From: Clavibacter sp. VKM Ac-2873
GTDB lineage: Bacteria; Actinomycetota; Actinomycetes; Actinomycetales; Microbacteriaceae
DNA length: 64,000 nt
NCBI RefSeq assembly: GCF_015351075.1
Contig: NZ_JADKRS010000001.1
Coordinates: 682,001-746,000 of the forward strand
Reading direction: 5' to 3'
Shown: in pieces, positions 17,035 through 27,465 of the stretch
How positions within the stretch are numbered: the stretch's first letter is position 1
Layout of the letters: every line of letters begins with the position of its first letter
The notes under the pieces: generated by a model
The model's database searches: none
Told to the model about the DNA's origin: nothing
Seen by the model: only the letters and a program-made list of their open reading frames with translations
Translations under genes and position numbers: made by a program

Positions 17035-20000
17035 CGCCTCCATCGTATGTGCCACGTTGCATGGTGAACACCGCGCCTGAACACCTCTACATGATAATGA
17101 TCCCCGTCACCACACAGCTTTCTATACTCCGCGCAGTATGGCCCTTTGCCGCTATTGATGCGCCTGACCATTTGCAGTGCCAATGCCTTTGCCGCACGCT
17201 TGGTTTTAGCGTACCGGCTTTTCATCTGGGCAAAGAGGATTGCGCCTGAAGCAGCGGCGGCAGCCGTGGCGGTCGTCGTCTGTCGCCCTACCCATTGGGC
17301 GGCGTTGGAGATGGCTCCTGCTGCCGTCCGGATGCCTTGCGAGATCTGAGGCCAGAACAGGATTACACCCGCGACGAGCGCACCGACCCCTATGACAGGC
17401 AAGCTAATCTCAGGGAAGGCTATGGCCAAGCCGCCGAGGATCGCCTCAAAGAAGTTACCCGTAATGTCCGCACCGTTGATCGGGTCGTTCGCATACGCGT
17501 AGTCGTCATCCGTCCCGCCCTCGACCGGATCCACCTGCAGGAACCGCCCCAGCGCCGCGACGTACTGCCGCGCACCCATCTCGATGGTCGCGATGCCGCC
17601 CAGGTGCTCCGAGAGCTTCTGGTGCTGACCCAGCCACCCGTAGTCCGCGTTGCCCTGCTGCGTGTCCGGACCCGACTGGTTCGCCGACACCGTGCCCAAC
17701 GCGCCCGTCTTCGGATCCTCGACCTGGCCGAACGGGTCGTAGACCGCGAGGCCCGGAGCACGTGCCCCGGCCTGATCCGCCGTGACGAGGATGTCGCCGT
17801 GGATGCTCGGGTACGACCACACGGCCGACCCGGTCCGGAACTCCGCGGTCACGCCACCCGGCAGCGGCAGATCCCACTCCGTCGCCGCGCTCGACACGTC
17901 CAGCACGAAGTCCGGCGCATCGCCGCTCCCCGTGAAGCCGTACCGCGTGACCGTCTTGACGCCCGCCGCGGTCGTCTCCGTCCGCTGCACGATGCGATCC
18001 GTCGCATCGCGCAGGTACGTCACCGACGAGCCGTCGGCGAGCTTCGTGCCCGTGTGCCGGTCCCCGCCGTCGTACGACAGGGTCTCGTCCGCGAGCTGCA
18101 CGGTGTTGCCGTGCGCGTCGTAGGCGAGCTGGGCCGCGGTCAGCGAGCGGTTCACCGGCGAGGCGTCCGCGGGGGCGTTCGCCACCGTGGTCCCGATGAG
18201 GCGGTCCGCTCCGTCGTAGCAGGACGCGACCGTGGTCGGGGTCCCGCCGTCGAGCACGTCCGACGAGGAGGTGCGGTTGCCGTTCCGCCCAGCGGCGGCG
18301 ACCGCGCCGGCCTGGGTGCAGGCGGCGGATCCGGCGAGCGCGTCGAACCCGTAGGTCAGGCGGTGGTGCGGGATCACCGCGGTGACGAGGCGGCCGGCCG
18401 CGTCGTACGAGTACGTCGAGACGTTGCTCGTGCTCCCGTCGCCCGTGGTGTCCTGCAGCACGTCGCCCGCCTGCGAGCGGACGACCCGATCGGTGACTGC
18501 GGTCTGCTTGCCGGGGAACGACCAGCCGATCCCGGTCACCGCGCCTGCGCCGTTCCGCGTGATCTCGGAGAGCGACGAGCCGTTGCCCGCGCCGGTCGCA
18601 CCGCTGGGATAGGTGATCCCCGTGAGCTCGCCCTTCGCGTACGTCGGATCGGCGACGACCTTGCCGTCCACGCGCATCACGTCGACCCGGGAGTCGATGT
18701 CGTACTCGTAGGAGGTGGTGTGCGCCGCGCCGGAGGGCGGCGTCGCGACCGTCGAGGCGACCCGGCCGGCCACGTCATAGGACATGGTCGTGACCGTGCC
18801 CCAGACGTCGGTGTATGTGACCGCCTGCCCGAGGAGGTTCGCCGTCGTGGTGACCGTGCCGCCGCTGGTGGACCCGGTGACGGCGCCGTCCGAGACCGCC
18901 CCGGTGAGAGGATCCCCGCCGACCGCGTAGTCGGTCTTCTCCGTGCGCGCCGCGACGGAGCCGAAGGCGGCCGTGGTGCTCGAGGTGGCGCGACCGCGGG
19001 CGTCGTAGGTCGTGCACGACCAGTCGGCGTCGCCGGAGCGCTTCGATCCGACCGCGCGCCCCATGACGTCGTAGACGAACGAGGTGACGATGGCGTCGCC
19101 GGTGGCCGGCTTCGCTCCCGTCGTGGCCTTCGTCGCCCCGTACTGCGGCGTGGCCGCGTCGACGCCGCAGATCTTGCCGCTGGCGCCCCACGCGGAGGCG
19201 ATGGTCTCCGTCGGGCCGTAGTACGCGCTCGTGGTGGCCACGTTGGCTTGCGCGGGCAGCGTGCGGGTGAGGCGCCGGAGGTATCCGGAGCCGCGCGCTT
19301 CGTGGGTCATCGAGTGCGTGAGCGCCAGGCCCTTCGGATCCACCACCGACGCGGTCGCGATGCCCAGCCACGGCTCGTCGTACTGCGTCACCGACGAGGC
19401 CGACGAGATCTGCGACGCGCTGATGCCCGCCACCCCCGTCGGCGCCTGGTCGGCGGCCGTCACGCTCGTCTGCAGCCCGTAGTCGGGCGTGAGCGCGCTG
19501 CCCGGCACCACGACCATGGCTCCGCTGCCGATCTGCCACTCCAGCTTCAGCGACGCGGACACCTGGCCCTCGTTGTACTGCAGCCGGATGCGCGCGGTCT
19601 GGCCGGCTGCGAGGTGCACGGCGTGGTTCGCCCGGATCTCGTTGCCGGGGTTCGCGCCCCACGCGTCGATCAGCGGGATGTCGTCGACGAAGAGCTGCGT
19701 GCCGTCGTCCGCCTTGGTGGCGAAGGTGTAGTCGCCGTCCTGCGGAGCCGTGACGAGACCCGTGAGCCGCAGCGAGAAGCCGTCGGACGGGAAGCCGTCG
19801 CCGGCCGCGGGCGGGCTGCCGTTCCCCCAGTCCTGGTCGACGCTGCCGTCGGCGTTGCCGATGCCCAGGCCGTACGCACGCGGCGCGCCCGTCAAGCTGC
19901 CGTTGTCGTACCAGACGGCGTCGAGGCCGTGCAGCCCGCCGTCGTAGCCGGTCGACGAGTGCGCCGTGGTCGCGGCGCAGGCCGCCGTGGGGACGCGGTC

Positions 20001-23000
20001 GGAGCCGAAGCACGACGCGGGCGCCGGACCGTAGGAGTCCGTCGGCCGGTCCTGCGCGTCGTAGAGGGTGGTGGACTTCCGACCCTGCGCGTCGACGGAC
20101 GCGAGGGGCAGGTCGTTCTGGTTCCACTCGGAGGAGGCGGTGAGACCCGACGGACCGGTGATGCTCGTCTGCCGCCAGGCGTCGTCGTAGGTCACGGTCG
20201 AGGCGTGCGTGCCCGCGGGCAGGCCGAGCGCCGGCACGTCGACGGAGGTCGTGCCGGATCCGTAGACGTACGACTTCGTGGGCCGCTTCGCCGCCGTGAC
20301 GCCGTCGGGCGCGGGGAGCGTGACCGTCGTCGCGCGACCGGAGGCGTCGTAGGCGATGGTGGTGGCGACGTTCGCGTCGGCCGTGCGCCGCGCGTCCGCC
20401 GCGAGCCAGTCGTCCGCGAGCGCGTCGCGGATGGTGGTCAGGCGGCCGCCGTCGTAGGCGAGGTCGGTGATCTCGTCGCCCGGATCGGTGATGCGCACGA
20501 GGTTGCCGTGCGCGTCGTAGGAGAGGCGCGTGGTGTCCGTCGCTCCCGCCATGTGTCCCGGGTAGACGATGCGGCAGAGCATGTCCGCGGGCGGCGCGGA
20601 GAACCCGGCGGCGACCGGGCATGCCGACCCCGTGGAGTCCGTGTCCTTCGCGTCGAGGCCCACGGACGCGGCGGTGTCGCCGGCGTACGCGAAGCGGACC
20701 TCGCGGCCGTACGTCTCGGGCGACGTGCCGAGCGCGGAGAGCGGATCCGAGACGCGGTCGACGAGGCCCGTGCCGGGCCGACGCGTCGACAGGGGCGTCG
20801 CCCGCTTGAGGGCGTCACCGGGTCCCGTGACGCCCTGCACCCGTCCCGACGGGTCGAACGTGGTGATCGTGCCGTCGTCGCCGGTGACGACGACCTGCCG
20901 CGACTGGTCGAGCGAGACGCGGTCGTGCTCCCCCGTCGGCGCGGTGTAGCCGGTGCCGGATCCGTCGCCCGCGGTGCGCGTGTAGGTGTGCGCGGTGCCG
21001 GAGGCGTCGGTGAGGATCACGGCGGAGTCCGTGACCTGGGCGCGCGACCAGTCGCCGGCGTCGCCCTCGAGCGCGGTGGTCGACGACCATCCCGCGGGGA
21101 GCGTGTCGACGGTGCGGGTGAACCAGTCGGCGGGGACCACGTACTGGGCGCCCGTCGGATCCGTGACCCACAACGAGACGCCGGCCTCACCCGCGTGCTC
21201 GAAGTAGTCGACCTCGAGCGGAAAGGGTGTGCCCTGCGTGAGGGCGGTCGGCGTGGACCCCGTGGTGTCCTGCGCGACGTGGTCGTCGCGCCACCCGGAG
21301 TACACGGTGGATCCCCCGACGCGCACGCAGCCGCCGTCGTCCCGGGTCATGCCGAACGTGTAGGTGCCCGTGGTGGGCACGTGGAGGAAGCCCGTCCACT
21401 TGGCGGAGAAGTTGTCGGCGTCGACTCCCGGGGCGGGCGAGCCGTCGCCCCAGTCGAAGGAGATCGACGGATCGGTGCGGGTCGTCGCGAGCGTGCCGGC
21501 GTCCGCGTGGCACGCGTCGCCGTCACCGAGCGGCGCGGCACCGTCGTAGTAGCGGCCGAGGAGCCCGCCGCTGCCCGCCTGGAGCGAGTTGTAGCTGAAG
21601 CCGAGCCCCATGCTGCCGCCGAGCGCCTGGACCGTCGGCGACGCGAAGCGCAGCCCGACGTTGCCGTTCGCGAGGTTGACGCTGACGGGACCCGCGGTGT
21701 CCGTGGGCGCGGGCCCGGCGTCGCCGACGCGGCGGTCGACCCGGATCTTGTCCGTCCACGTCACCGGCGGCTCGTCGTACCCGTCGGACGCGCGCACCGA
21801 CCAGGTGTAGCGGCCGCCGTCCTGCAGCGAGTTCGCCGGGACCGTCCACGTGGTGCCCGCCTGCCAGCCGGACGTCGCGACCGCTCCGGTCGTGCCGTCC
21901 GCGCCGGAGGCGATCTGGAACCGGTACTTGACGGGGTCGCCGTCGGGATCCGTGATGGTCGGCGCCGTGAGCGTCGGGGTCGTCGTGGTGATCACGGACC
22001 CGTCCACCGGCGCGGAACCGGCCTGCGCCGTCATGGCCGGGGTGTTCGTGGTGAAGGCCCACGTGGAGGAGATGCCGAGCGTCGAGGTGCCGCGCACGCC
22101 GTCGTACCCGTCCTTGACGTAGCCCTTCCAGTGGTACCTCGTGCCGGGCTTCAACGCGCCGAACGGCACCTTCACCTGCTGGGCGCCCCAGCCCGACTCC
22201 CACACCGGGTTCACCTCGGGATCGTCGCCCGCGCTGACCCGGTAGAAGTACTGCAGCCCGGTGTTCTCCGGGTCCGTCCCCGAGATCGCGAGCGTGGGCA
22301 TGAAGGGACCGCGTGCCCCGTCGGCCGGAGAGGGGGCGATGGCGGGTCCCGCGGTGGGCATGTCCTTGTAGGTCACGACGAGCGCCACCGCGATCGACTT
22401 GTACGTGTAGACGCCGGGGCGCTCATCGCCGCCGATGATGAGGTACGCGCCGCGCGAGCCGTCCCGCACGTACTTCGCGATCTCGTCCGAGAGCCGGTCG
22501 TCCTGCGCGGACCCGTTGTCCGACATCGCGAACTGGCTGAGCCGGTCCCCGACGCCGTTGTAGGAGAAGGACGTCGCCGAGCTGATGGATCCGCCGAACA
22601 GCGCCTTGGTGCCGCCGTTGTAGTACGAGCCGTCGATGCGGGCGCTCAGGACCTGCTTGCCGAAGAGCTGCTCGTAGTCGAAGTGCTCGACCGTGCGCCA
22701 GTACTTGTCGCCGTGGTCCCGCGAGTTGCCGATGCGGACGCTGCCGTCGGTGAGCCGCGTGCCGTCGGACTTGTACGCGTGCTGGTCGTTCGACCAGGAC
22801 GCGACGGAGGAGGGGTCCACGTGCACGGGGTACGCGCGGTCGGCGCTGCGGAGCCACGCCGGGTCGGGCGCCATGCGGATGGACCAGCCGTCGCCGTCGG
22901 CGGCGAGGGTGGTGGCGACGGGCGCGTCGGCGGGCTCCTGGACGTCCGGGATGCCGCTCGAGTCGTACATGCGCGGGGCGGGGATGCCGAAGACGACGGT

Positions 23001-23822
23001 GCCGTCGTGGTCGGTGAAGAGGATCGCGCCGTCGGCGTCCTGCGCCGCGTGCAGGCCGGGCGCGCTGACGTGCCAGGTCCAGGAGGGAGCCGCCTCCGTC
23101 GGCGGCGCCGCGAGGACCAGCTCCTCCTTCACCTGGCCCGCGGTGACGGCGTAGTGCAGGTCGGTCTGCGGGAAGACGCCGCGATACTGCACCTCATCGG
23201 CGCTCGGCCGCTCCAACCGGCTGTCGGCCGCGCCCTTCAGCGTGTACCGGAGCACGTGCCCGTCGTGGTGGATGGTCAGCACGCCCGGGTCGGCGGCGGA
23301 GTCGGCGAAGCGGGGAGCGAGGGGGTGGTCGGCGACCGCCGCGGATCCCGACGGGCGGACGCTGACGTCCGTGTTCACGGGCACCCAGTCCCCCGCCGTG
23401 TCCTGCACGTTCAGCGGCGTCTGCGACAGCACGGCGGAGGACGTGCCGTCCCCGTTCGCGTAGGTGTCCGCGAACTGCGACCGGTCCGTCAGCTGCGCCG
23501 AGGCCTGGAGCTGGGTCGCCGACACGGTCCGACGCCGGACCGTCGCGGACGCCGAGAGGGACGCGTCGGCCGTCGCCGCCGGAGCAGCCGGAGCCGTCGG
23601 GTCCGCGGGGGCCTGCTCGTACGCGGGCGCCGGCGCGTCGACGGTCCCGGCGGGGATCGTCGGGGTGGCGACGTCGACGTCGTCCGACGCGAGGGCGGGG
23701 ATCGAGGCGACGGGCCGCGTGGGCGTGGTCGCGGCCTCGGCGGGGAGGGCCACGAAGATCTCGGCGACCAGCGCGAGGGCGACGAGGACGGCGGTGGAGG
23801 TGAGACGGCGTGCAGGACGCAT
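17031..23822 (-). CDS. Secreted Rhs/YD-repeat polymorphic toxin with variable C-terminal tip
   Basis: 2263 residues. A Sec signal peptide (residues 1-31, ending LPAEAA) is followed by a beta-rich N-terminal region, fibronectin-like modules (about 500-700) and two PA14-like domains (about 752-900, LLGRYYDG...; about 1300-1440, AVWYDNGS...). Many YD repeats of the type Y-D-x-x-G-R lead to the core end [12 protein letters not shown], Asp-Pro-Ile-Asn at 2113-2116. The last 147 residues are the tip: hydrophobic helices (about 2123-2160) and a C-terminal module [20 protein letters not shown] with Cys2230, Cys2237, His2242 and His2244. Overall it resembles WapA-type contact-dependent toxins. ATG 23822 has GGGAG about eight bases upstream. 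The stop overlaps the immunity-like gene. Toxin activity is inferred from architecture. Confidence 0.88.
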   Translation of the reverse strand: MRPARRLTSTAVLVALALVAEIFVALPAEAATTPTRPVASIPALASDDVDVATPTIPAGTVDAPAPAYEQAPADPTAPAAPAATADASLSASATVRRRTVSATQLQASAQLTDRSQFADTYANGDGTSSAVLSQTPLNVQDTAGDWVPVNTDVSVRPSGSAAVADHPLAPRFADSAADPGVLTIHHDGHVLRYTLKGAADSRLERPSADEVQYRGVFPQTDLHYAVTAGQVKEELVLAAPPTEAAPSWTWHVSAPGLHAAQDADGAILFTDHDGTVVFGIPAPRMYDSSGIPDVQEPADAPVATTLAADGDGWSIRMAPDPAWLRSADRAYPVHVDPSSVASWSNDQHAYKSDGTRLTDGSVRIGNSRDHGDKYWRTVEHFDYEQLFGKQVLSARIDGSYYNGGTKALFGGSISSATSFSYNGVGDRLSQFAMSDNGSAQDDRLSDEIAKYVRDGSRGAYLIIGGDERPGVYTYKSIAVALVVTYKDMPTAGPAIAPSPADGARGPFMPTLAISGTDPENTGLQYFYRVSAGDDPEVNPVWESGWGAQQVKVPFGALKPGTRYHWKGYVKDGYDGVRGTSTLGISSTWAFTTNTPAMTAQAGSAPVDGSVITTTTPTLTAPTITDPDGDPVKYRFQIASGADGTTGAVATSGWQAGTTWTVPANSLQDGGRYTWSVRASDGYDEPPVTWTDKIRVDRRVGDAGPAPTDTAGPVSVNLANGNVGLRFASPTVQALGGSMGLGFSYNSLQAGSGGLLGRYYDGAAPLGDGDACHADAGTLATTRTDPSISFDWGDGSPAPGVDADNFSAKWTGFLHVPTTGTYTFGMTRDDGGCVRVGGSTVYSGWRDDHVAQDTTGSTPTALTQGTPFPLEVDYFEHAGEAGVSLWVTDPTGAQYVVPADWFTRTVDTLPAGWSSTTALEGDAGDWSRAQVTDSAVILTDASGTAHTYTRTAGDGSGTGYTAPTGEHDRVSLDQSRQVVVTGDDGTITTFDPSGRVQGVTGPGDALKRATPLSTRRPGTGLVDRVSDPLSALGTSPETYGREVRFAYAGDTAASVGLDAKDTDSTGSACPVAAGFSAPPADMLCRIVYPGHMAGATDTTRLSYDAHGNLVRITDPGDEITDLAYDGGRLTTIRDALADDWLAADARRTADANVATTIAYDASGRATTVTLPAPDGVTAAKRPTKSYVYGSGTTSVDVPALGLPAGTHASTVTYDDAWRQTSITGPSGLTASSEWNQNDLPLASVDAQGRKSTTLYDAQDRPTDSYGPAPASCFGSDRVPTAACAATTAHSSTGYDGGLHGLDAVWYDNGSLTGAPRAYGLGIGNADGSVDQDWGNGSPPAAGDGFPSDGFSLRLTGLVTAPQDGDYTFATKADDGTQLFVDDIPLIDAWGANPGNEIRANHAVHLAAGQTARIRLQYNEGQVSASLKLEWQIGSGAMVVVPGSALTPDYGLQTSVTAADQAPTGVAGISASQISSASSVTQYDEPWLGIATASVVDPKGLALTHSMTHEARGSGYLRRLTRTLPAQANVATTSAYYGPTETIASAWGASGKICGVDAATPQYGATKATTGAKPATGDAIVTSFVYDVMGRAVGSKRSGDADWSCTTYDARGRATSSTTAAFGSVAARTEKTDYAVGGDPLTGAVSDGAVTGSTSGGTVTTTANLLGQAVTYTDVWGTVTTMSYDVAGRVASTVATPPSGAAHTTSYEYDIDSRVDVMRVDGKVVADPTYAKGELTGITYPSGATGAGNGSSLSEITRNGAGAVTGIGWSFPGKQTAVTDRVVRSQAGDVLQDTTGDGSTSNVSTYSYDAAGRLVTAVIPHHRLTYGFDALAGSAACTQAGAVAAAGRNGNRTSSSDVLDGGTPTTVASCYDGADRLIGTTVANAPADASPVNRSLTAAQLAYDAHGNTVQLADETLSYDGGDRHTGTKLADGSSVTYLRDATDRIVQRTETTAAGVKTVTRYGFTGSGDAPDFVLDVSSAATEWDLPLPGGVTAEFRTGSAVWSYPSIHGDILVTADQAGARAPGLAVYDPFGQVEDPKTGALGTVSANQSGPDTQQGNADYGWLGQHQKLSEHLGGIATIEMGARQYVAALGRFLQVDPVEGGTDDDYAYANDPINGADITGNFFEAILGGLAIAFPEISLPVIGVGALVAGVILFWPQISQGIRTAAGAISNAAQWVGRQTTTATAAAAASGAILFAQMKSRYAKTKRAAKALALQMVRRINSGKGPYCAEYRKLCGDGDHYHVEVFRRGVHHATWHIRWRR
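17474..17825 (-). repeat. Rhs core direct repeat, copy A (352 bp, inside the full-length gene)
   Basis: This is the last part of the Rhs core in the full-length gene, residues about 2000-2116. It matches copy B at 16050-16401 at 350 of 352 positions by eye. The near identity beside completely different flanks suggests recent duplication or gene conversion at the tip junction. Confidence 0.9.
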
Positions 23823-23986
23823 CCGAGTGCTCCCTTTCGAGCAGACGGATCAGGCACCCGCATCCGCGACCACCGAGCGGACGCGAAGCTGAGAATAGGG
23901 TCACAGCTCCGCAAGAATCCGCTGGCTTTCCACAGGCTGCGTCGTGAGAGCCGGCTCGGCCCCCGCGCCCCCGCACGGGGGCGCGG

Positions 23987-24913
23987 TCAGTCGGCGAAGA
24001 TCGCCCCCACAGGCTCGCGCTTCTCGGCCTGGAAGCGGTCCTCCGCGCGGCCGAGCGCCCAGTACGCGGAGAGCGAGAGGGCGCGGCGGTCGATGCCCCA
24101 GCCGTCCTGCAGCAGCGCGCGCAGCTGCTTCATCGCGCCGCGCTCGCCGTGCGCGAAGACCTCCACCTCCCCGTCCGGCCGCGCGAGCGCGCGGGCGGCG
24201 TCGACGAGGAGCGCGCCCGGCACGGCGTCGGGCGTACGCGAGCGGTGGATCCAGCGCAGGTCGATGCCGGCGGGGTGCGCGAGCGGGAGCTCGTCGGCGG
24301 GACCCTCCACCTCGAGGAGCGCGACACCGGTCGCGTCGGCGGGCATCGCGGCGAGCGCGGCGGCGATCGCGGGCACGGCCGAGTCGTCGCCGATCAGCAG
24401 GCGCGCGACCTCCGGGTCCGCGCTCGGCCGGAACAGCCCGCCGGGGCCGCTCGCCGCGAGCAGGTCGCCCGGCTGCGCGGATGCCGCCCAGGGGCCCGCG
24501 AGCCCGTCGTCGCCGTGCACCACGAAGTCGATCGCGCACGTGCCCGCGGCCGGATCCGCGTGGCGCAGCGTGTAGGTCCGCACCGCCGGCAGCGCCTCGG
24601 GCGGCAGCGTCTCCCGGAGGGCGGGCAGGTCGAACGGCGGGACCAGGCCGGATCCTGGCTGCGGCAGCATCAGCTTCACGTAGGCATCGGTCGCGGCGAG
24701 ACGCTCGGGGACCGCCTGCCCCAGCAGCGCGCGCGTCCCCTCGCCTCCGAGGTGCACGCGGACGAGGTGCGGGCTGAGGCGCTCCGTGCGGATCACCTCG
24801 AGCACGTGCTGGGCGCGCGCGGCGCGGACGGGTCGGTCCGGCACGAGAGGAGCGAGAGGAGCGGGCGAGGCGGGAGGGACGGGCAGGGCGGCGGGTGCGG
24901 CGGAGTCGGTCAT
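23987..24913 (-). CDS. Siderophore-interacting protein (FAD-binding ferric reductase family)
   Basis: A 308-residue protein of the SIP/ViuB family. It has the FAD-binding signature RTYTLR near residue 112, [14 protein letters not shown], the NAD(P)-domain segment [15 protein letters not shown], and the conserved C-terminal [16 protein letters not shown]. These proteins reduce ferric siderophores to release iron in the cytoplasm. The first 30 residues are a Pro/Ala-rich extension. ATG 24913 has a GGAGG-like site upstream. No siderophore genes are adjacent; it lies alone between rhs and lipB. No iron-box operator was recognised. Confidence 0.88.
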   Translation of the reverse strand: MTDSAAPAALPVPPASPAPLAPLVPDRPVRAARAQHVLEVIRTERLSPHLVRVHLGGEGTRALLGQAVPERLAATDAYVKLMLPQPGSGLVPPFDLPALRETLPPEALPAVRTYTLRHADPAAGTCAIDFVVHGDDGLAGPWAASAQPGDLLAASGPGGLFRPSADPEVARLLIGDDSAVPAIAAALAAMPADATGVALLEVEGPADELPLAHPAGIDLRWIHRSRTPDAVPGALLVDAARALARPDGEVEVFAHGERGAMKQLRALLQDGWGIDRRALSLSAYWALGRAEDRFQAEKREPVGAIFAD

Positions 24914-25017
24914 CGAGGGTCCATCCTCCGCTCCCGCGCGCCCCCGGGCAACGCCGTGTCCTCGCCCGCGCCGACACGGGCCGCGGCACCGGCGGGACGT
25001 GCGCCTATGCTGGCCGC

Positions 25018-25719
25018 GTGGTCGACATCGTCGTCACGGGGCTAAGCGCCAACTCCGTGCCGTACATCGAGGCCCTCGAGCGTCAGCGTGCCCTGCATGC
25101 CGACGTCGTCGCGGGCCGGGCGCAGGACACCGTCATCCTCCTCGAGCATCCCAGCGTGTACACCGCGGGGAGGCGCACGGAGCCGGAGGACAGGCCGCGC
25201 GACGGCACGCCGGTGATCGACGTCGACCGCGGCGGCCGCATCACCTGGCACGGGCCGGGCCAGCTGGTCGGCTACCCGATCGTGCGGCTGCCGGAGCCGC
25301 TCGACGTCGTGGCCCACGTGCGCCGCCTCGAGGACGCGCTCATCGCCCTCCTCGCCGACCTCGACGTCGCGTCGTGCCGCGTCGACGGCCGCTCCGGCGT
25401 GTGGATCCGCGGGGCCGCGCCCGACGGCAGCCCCCGCGACGAGAAGGTCGCCGCCATCGGCGTCCGCGTCGCCGAGCGGGTCACCATGCACGGCTTCGCG
25501 CTCAACTGCAGCAACGCGTTCGACGCCTACGACCGCATCGTCCCCTGCGGGATCCGCGACGCCGGCGTCACCTCGATCAGCCGCGCCCTCGGGCGCACGG
25601 TCACCCCGGCCGACGTCGTCCCCCTCCTCCGCCCGCACCTCGTGCGCGCCCTCGCATCGAACGGATCCGCCATGCCCTCGACCGCTCCCCTCTCGCCCGT
25701 CGCCGGAGCCCGCGCATGA
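25018..25719 (+). CDS. lipB: Octanoyl-[acyl-carrier-protein]:protein N-octanoyltransferase
   Basis: A 233-residue LipB, which moves octanoyl from ACP to lipoyl domains in the first step of lipoate synthesis. Conserved parts are [28 protein letters not shown], the catalytic Lys143 in [11 protein letters not shown], and [22 protein letters not shown] split across 158-179 with catalytic Cys177. GTG 25018 is chosen because TATGCT (25006-25011) lies six bases upstream, giving a leaderless mRNA; the protein start also matches the family. It is followed by lipA with an unusual 17-codon frame in between. Confidence 0.95.
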   Translation: MVDIVVTGLSANSVPYIEALERQRALHADVVAGRAQDTVILLEHPSVYTAGRRTEPEDRPRDGTPVIDVDRGGRITWHGPGQLVGYPIVRLPEPLDVVAHVRRLEDALIALLADLDVASCRVDGRSGVWIRGAAPDGSPRDEKVAAIGVRVAERVTMHGFALNCSNAFDAYDRIVPCGIRDAGVTSISRALGRTVTPADVVPLLRPHLVRALASNGSAMPSTAPLSPVAGARA

Positions 25720-25769
25720 GCGCCGCCGCGCCCATCTCGGAGCCCGCCGCCACGGGAGCCCGCGCATGA
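25716..25769 (+). repeat. Duplicated gene junction creating a 17-codon frame between lipB and lipA
   Basis: GGAGCCCGCGCATGA occurs at 25705-25719 and again at 25755-25769, 50 bp apart, so the lipB stop/next start junction seems to have been copied. The first ATG (25716) opens a frame of 17 residues ([17 protein letters not shown]) that stops at 25769, overlapping the lipA ATG at 25766. Each junction is ATGA, so a ribosome could pass lipB, the mini-frame and lipA in turn. The product is probably meaningless. Confidence 0.6.
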
Positions 25770-26761
25770 CCGCCGCCGCCGCGCCCGACGGCCGCCGCAT
25801 GCTCCGCCTCGAGGTGCGGAACGCCGAGACGCCCATCGAGAGGAAGCCGGAGTGGATCAAGACGACGGCGCGCATGGGGCCCGAGTACCAGGCGCTGCAG
25901 CAGCTCGTGAAGACGGAGGACCTCCACACCGTCTGCCAGGAGGCCGCGTGCCCGAACATCTACGAGTGCTGGGAGGACCGGGAGGCGACGTTCCTCATCG
26001 GCGGATCCCAGTGCACGCGCCGCTGCGACTTCTGCCAGATCGACACCGGCAAGCCCGCCGACTACGACACCGACGAGCCGCGCCGCGTCGCCGACTCGGT
26101 GCGCCGGATGGGCCTCCGGTACGCGACCGTCACGGGCGTCGCGCGCGACGACCTGCCCGACGAGGGCGCGTGGCTGCACGCGGAGACCGTGCGGCGGATC
26201 CACGCCGACAACCCCGGCACGGGCGTTGAGATCCTCGCGACCGACTTCTCCGGGAACCCGGATCTCCTCGCCGAGGTCTTCTCCTCCCGCCCCGAGGTCT
26301 TCGCGCACAACGTGGAGACGGTGCCGCGCATCTTCAAGCGGATCCGCCCGGCGTTCCGGTACGAGCGATCGCTCGACGTGATCACGCAGGGTCGGGACGC
26401 GGGCCTCATCACGAAGTCGAACCTGATCCTCGGCATGGGCGAGACGCGCGAGGAGGTCTCCGAGGCGCTCGTCGACCTGCACGACGCGGGCTGCGACATC
26501 ATCACCGTCACGCAGTACCTGCGTCCGAGCCCCCGGCACCTGCCGGTCGCGCGCTGGGTGCGGCCGGAGGAGTTCGTTGAGATCAAGGAGGAGGCCGAGG
26601 CGATCGGCTTCCTCGGCGTGCTCGCCGGCCCGCTCGTGCGCTCGTCCTACCGCGCGGGCCGGCTGTGGGCGCAGTCGATGGCCGCCAAGGGCCGGGCGCT
26701 CCCCGCCGGGCTCGAGCACCTCGCCGACCCGACGCGCGGGTTCGCGCAGGCCGTCGGCTGA
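25766..26761 (+). CDS. lipA: Lipoyl synthase
   Basis: A 331-residue radical-SAM enzyme that inserts two sulfurs into octanoyl groups. The auxiliary cluster cysteines are Cys57, Cys62 and Cys68 ([12 protein letters not shown]). The radical-SAM cluster is Cys83-x3-Cys87-x2-Cys90 (CTRRCDFC). The C-terminal RSSYRAG motif supplies the serine ligand known in the family. It is co-transcribed with lipB, and the two together make lipoylated pyruvate and oxoglutarate dehydrogenases. Length is typical. Start ATG 25766 overlaps the end of the mini-frame before it. Confidence 0.96.
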   Translation: MTAAAAPDGRRMLRLEVRNAETPIERKPEWIKTTARMGPEYQALQQLVKTEDLHTVCQEAACPNIYECWEDREATFLIGGSQCTRRCDFCQIDTGKPADYDTDEPRRVADSVRRMGLRYATVTGVARDDLPDEGAWLHAETVRRIHADNPGTGVEILATDFSGNPDLLAEVFSSRPEVFAHNVETVPRIFKRIRPAFRYERSLDVITQGRDAGLITKSNLILGMGETREEVSEALVDLHDAGCDIITVTQYLRPSPRHLPVARWVRPEEFVEIKEEAEAIGFLGVLAGPLVRSSYRAGRLWAQSMAAKGRALPAGLEHLADPTRGFAQAVG

Positions 26762-26780
26762 CGCCCGGCGATCCCTCGCC

Positions 26781-26833
26781 GGCCGCGGACCTGTCGGGTC
26801 GCTGACGAACAGCCCCCTCCCGGGTCCGCGGCC
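26781..26833. other. 11-bp inverted repeat with a 31-base spacer, after lipA and before padR
   Basis: GGCCGCGGACC (26781-26791) and GGTCCGCGGCC (26823-26833) are perfect inverted copies. It may terminate lipA transcription. Because a -10-like TATCGT follows near 26844, it may also be an operator of the PadR gene that starts at 26890. Confidence 0.45.
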
Positions 26834-26889
26834 AGGTGCGCGGCCTATCGTCGGAGGCACCGCGCACATCCCACAGCAAGGAGCTCGTC

Positions 26890-27465
26890 ATGGCCGCATC
26901 GTCCCCCACCGCAGGATCCGCGTTCGGCGACGCCGCCGACGGCGTGTGGCAGGCGATGGAGTCGCTCCGCGCCCGCTTCGAGAAGCGCGACGGCGCCCCC
27001 GCCGGGCACGGGACCGGCGCCCACGACGTGCGCCATGCGGTCCTCGCGCTGCTCGCCGAGGAGCCCATGCACGGCTACCGCATCATCCACGAGATCGAGG
27101 AGCGCACCCAGGGCGCATGGACCCCGAACGCCGGGGCCGTCTACCCGACGCTCCAGCTCCTCGCCGACGAGGGCCTGATCGCCGCGGAGACCACCGACGG
27201 ACGCAAGGTCTACGCGCTCACGGAGTCGGGCCGCGCCGCGGTCGCCCGCGACGGCATCACCGCACCGTGGGCTCGCTCCGCCGACGCGCACGGCCACGAG
27301 GGGCACGACCGCCACGACCGCTCCGCGCTCCCGAAGGCCGGCCTGTCGCTCGCCCAGGCGGCGGCGCAGGTGCAGCGCACCGGCACGACCGCGCAGGTCG
27401 CCGAGGCCGTCGCCGAGCTCGACGCGGCCCGCCGCCGCCTCTACGCGATCCTCGCCCGGGAGTGA
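26890..27465 (+). CDS. PadR-family transcriptional regulator
   Basis: A 191-residue protein. A winged-helix PadR domain spans about residues 45-115: DVRHAVLALLAEEPMHGYRI, IHEIEERT, then GAVYPTLQLLADEGLI and TESGR. The C-terminal helix region contains a His-rich stretch (HGHEGHDRHD) that could bind metal. The start is supported by AAGGAG at 26877-26882. The stop overlaps the GTG of the ABC1-kinase gene (GTGA), so they form an operon. PadR proteins usually repress their own operon, so the downstream kinase is a likely target. Confidence 0.88.
   Translation: MAASSPTAGSAFGDAADGVWQAMESLRARFEKRDGAPAGHGTGAHDVRHAVLALLAEEPMHGYRIIHEIEERTQGAWTPNAGAVYPTLQLLADEGLIAAETTDGRKVYALTESGRAAVARDGITAPWARSADAHGHEGHDRHDRSALPKAGLSLAQAAAQVQRTGTTAQVAEAVAELDAARRRLYAILARE

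Noticed and set aside
13536..23822. The idea that the Rhs locus is a prophage or integrative element
   Set aside because: No integrase, transposase, terminal repeat, tRNA target or structural phage gene was found; the lower GC of the small genes is explained by tip/immunity exchange alone.
17295..24575. A very long open frame on the plus strand (about 2400 codons) opposite the Rhs gene
   Set aside because: It is the antisense shadow of a GC-rich gene: Arg/Val/Gly-rich, no domain, no start signal, and the minus-strand protein shows clear Rhs, PA14 and signal-peptide features.
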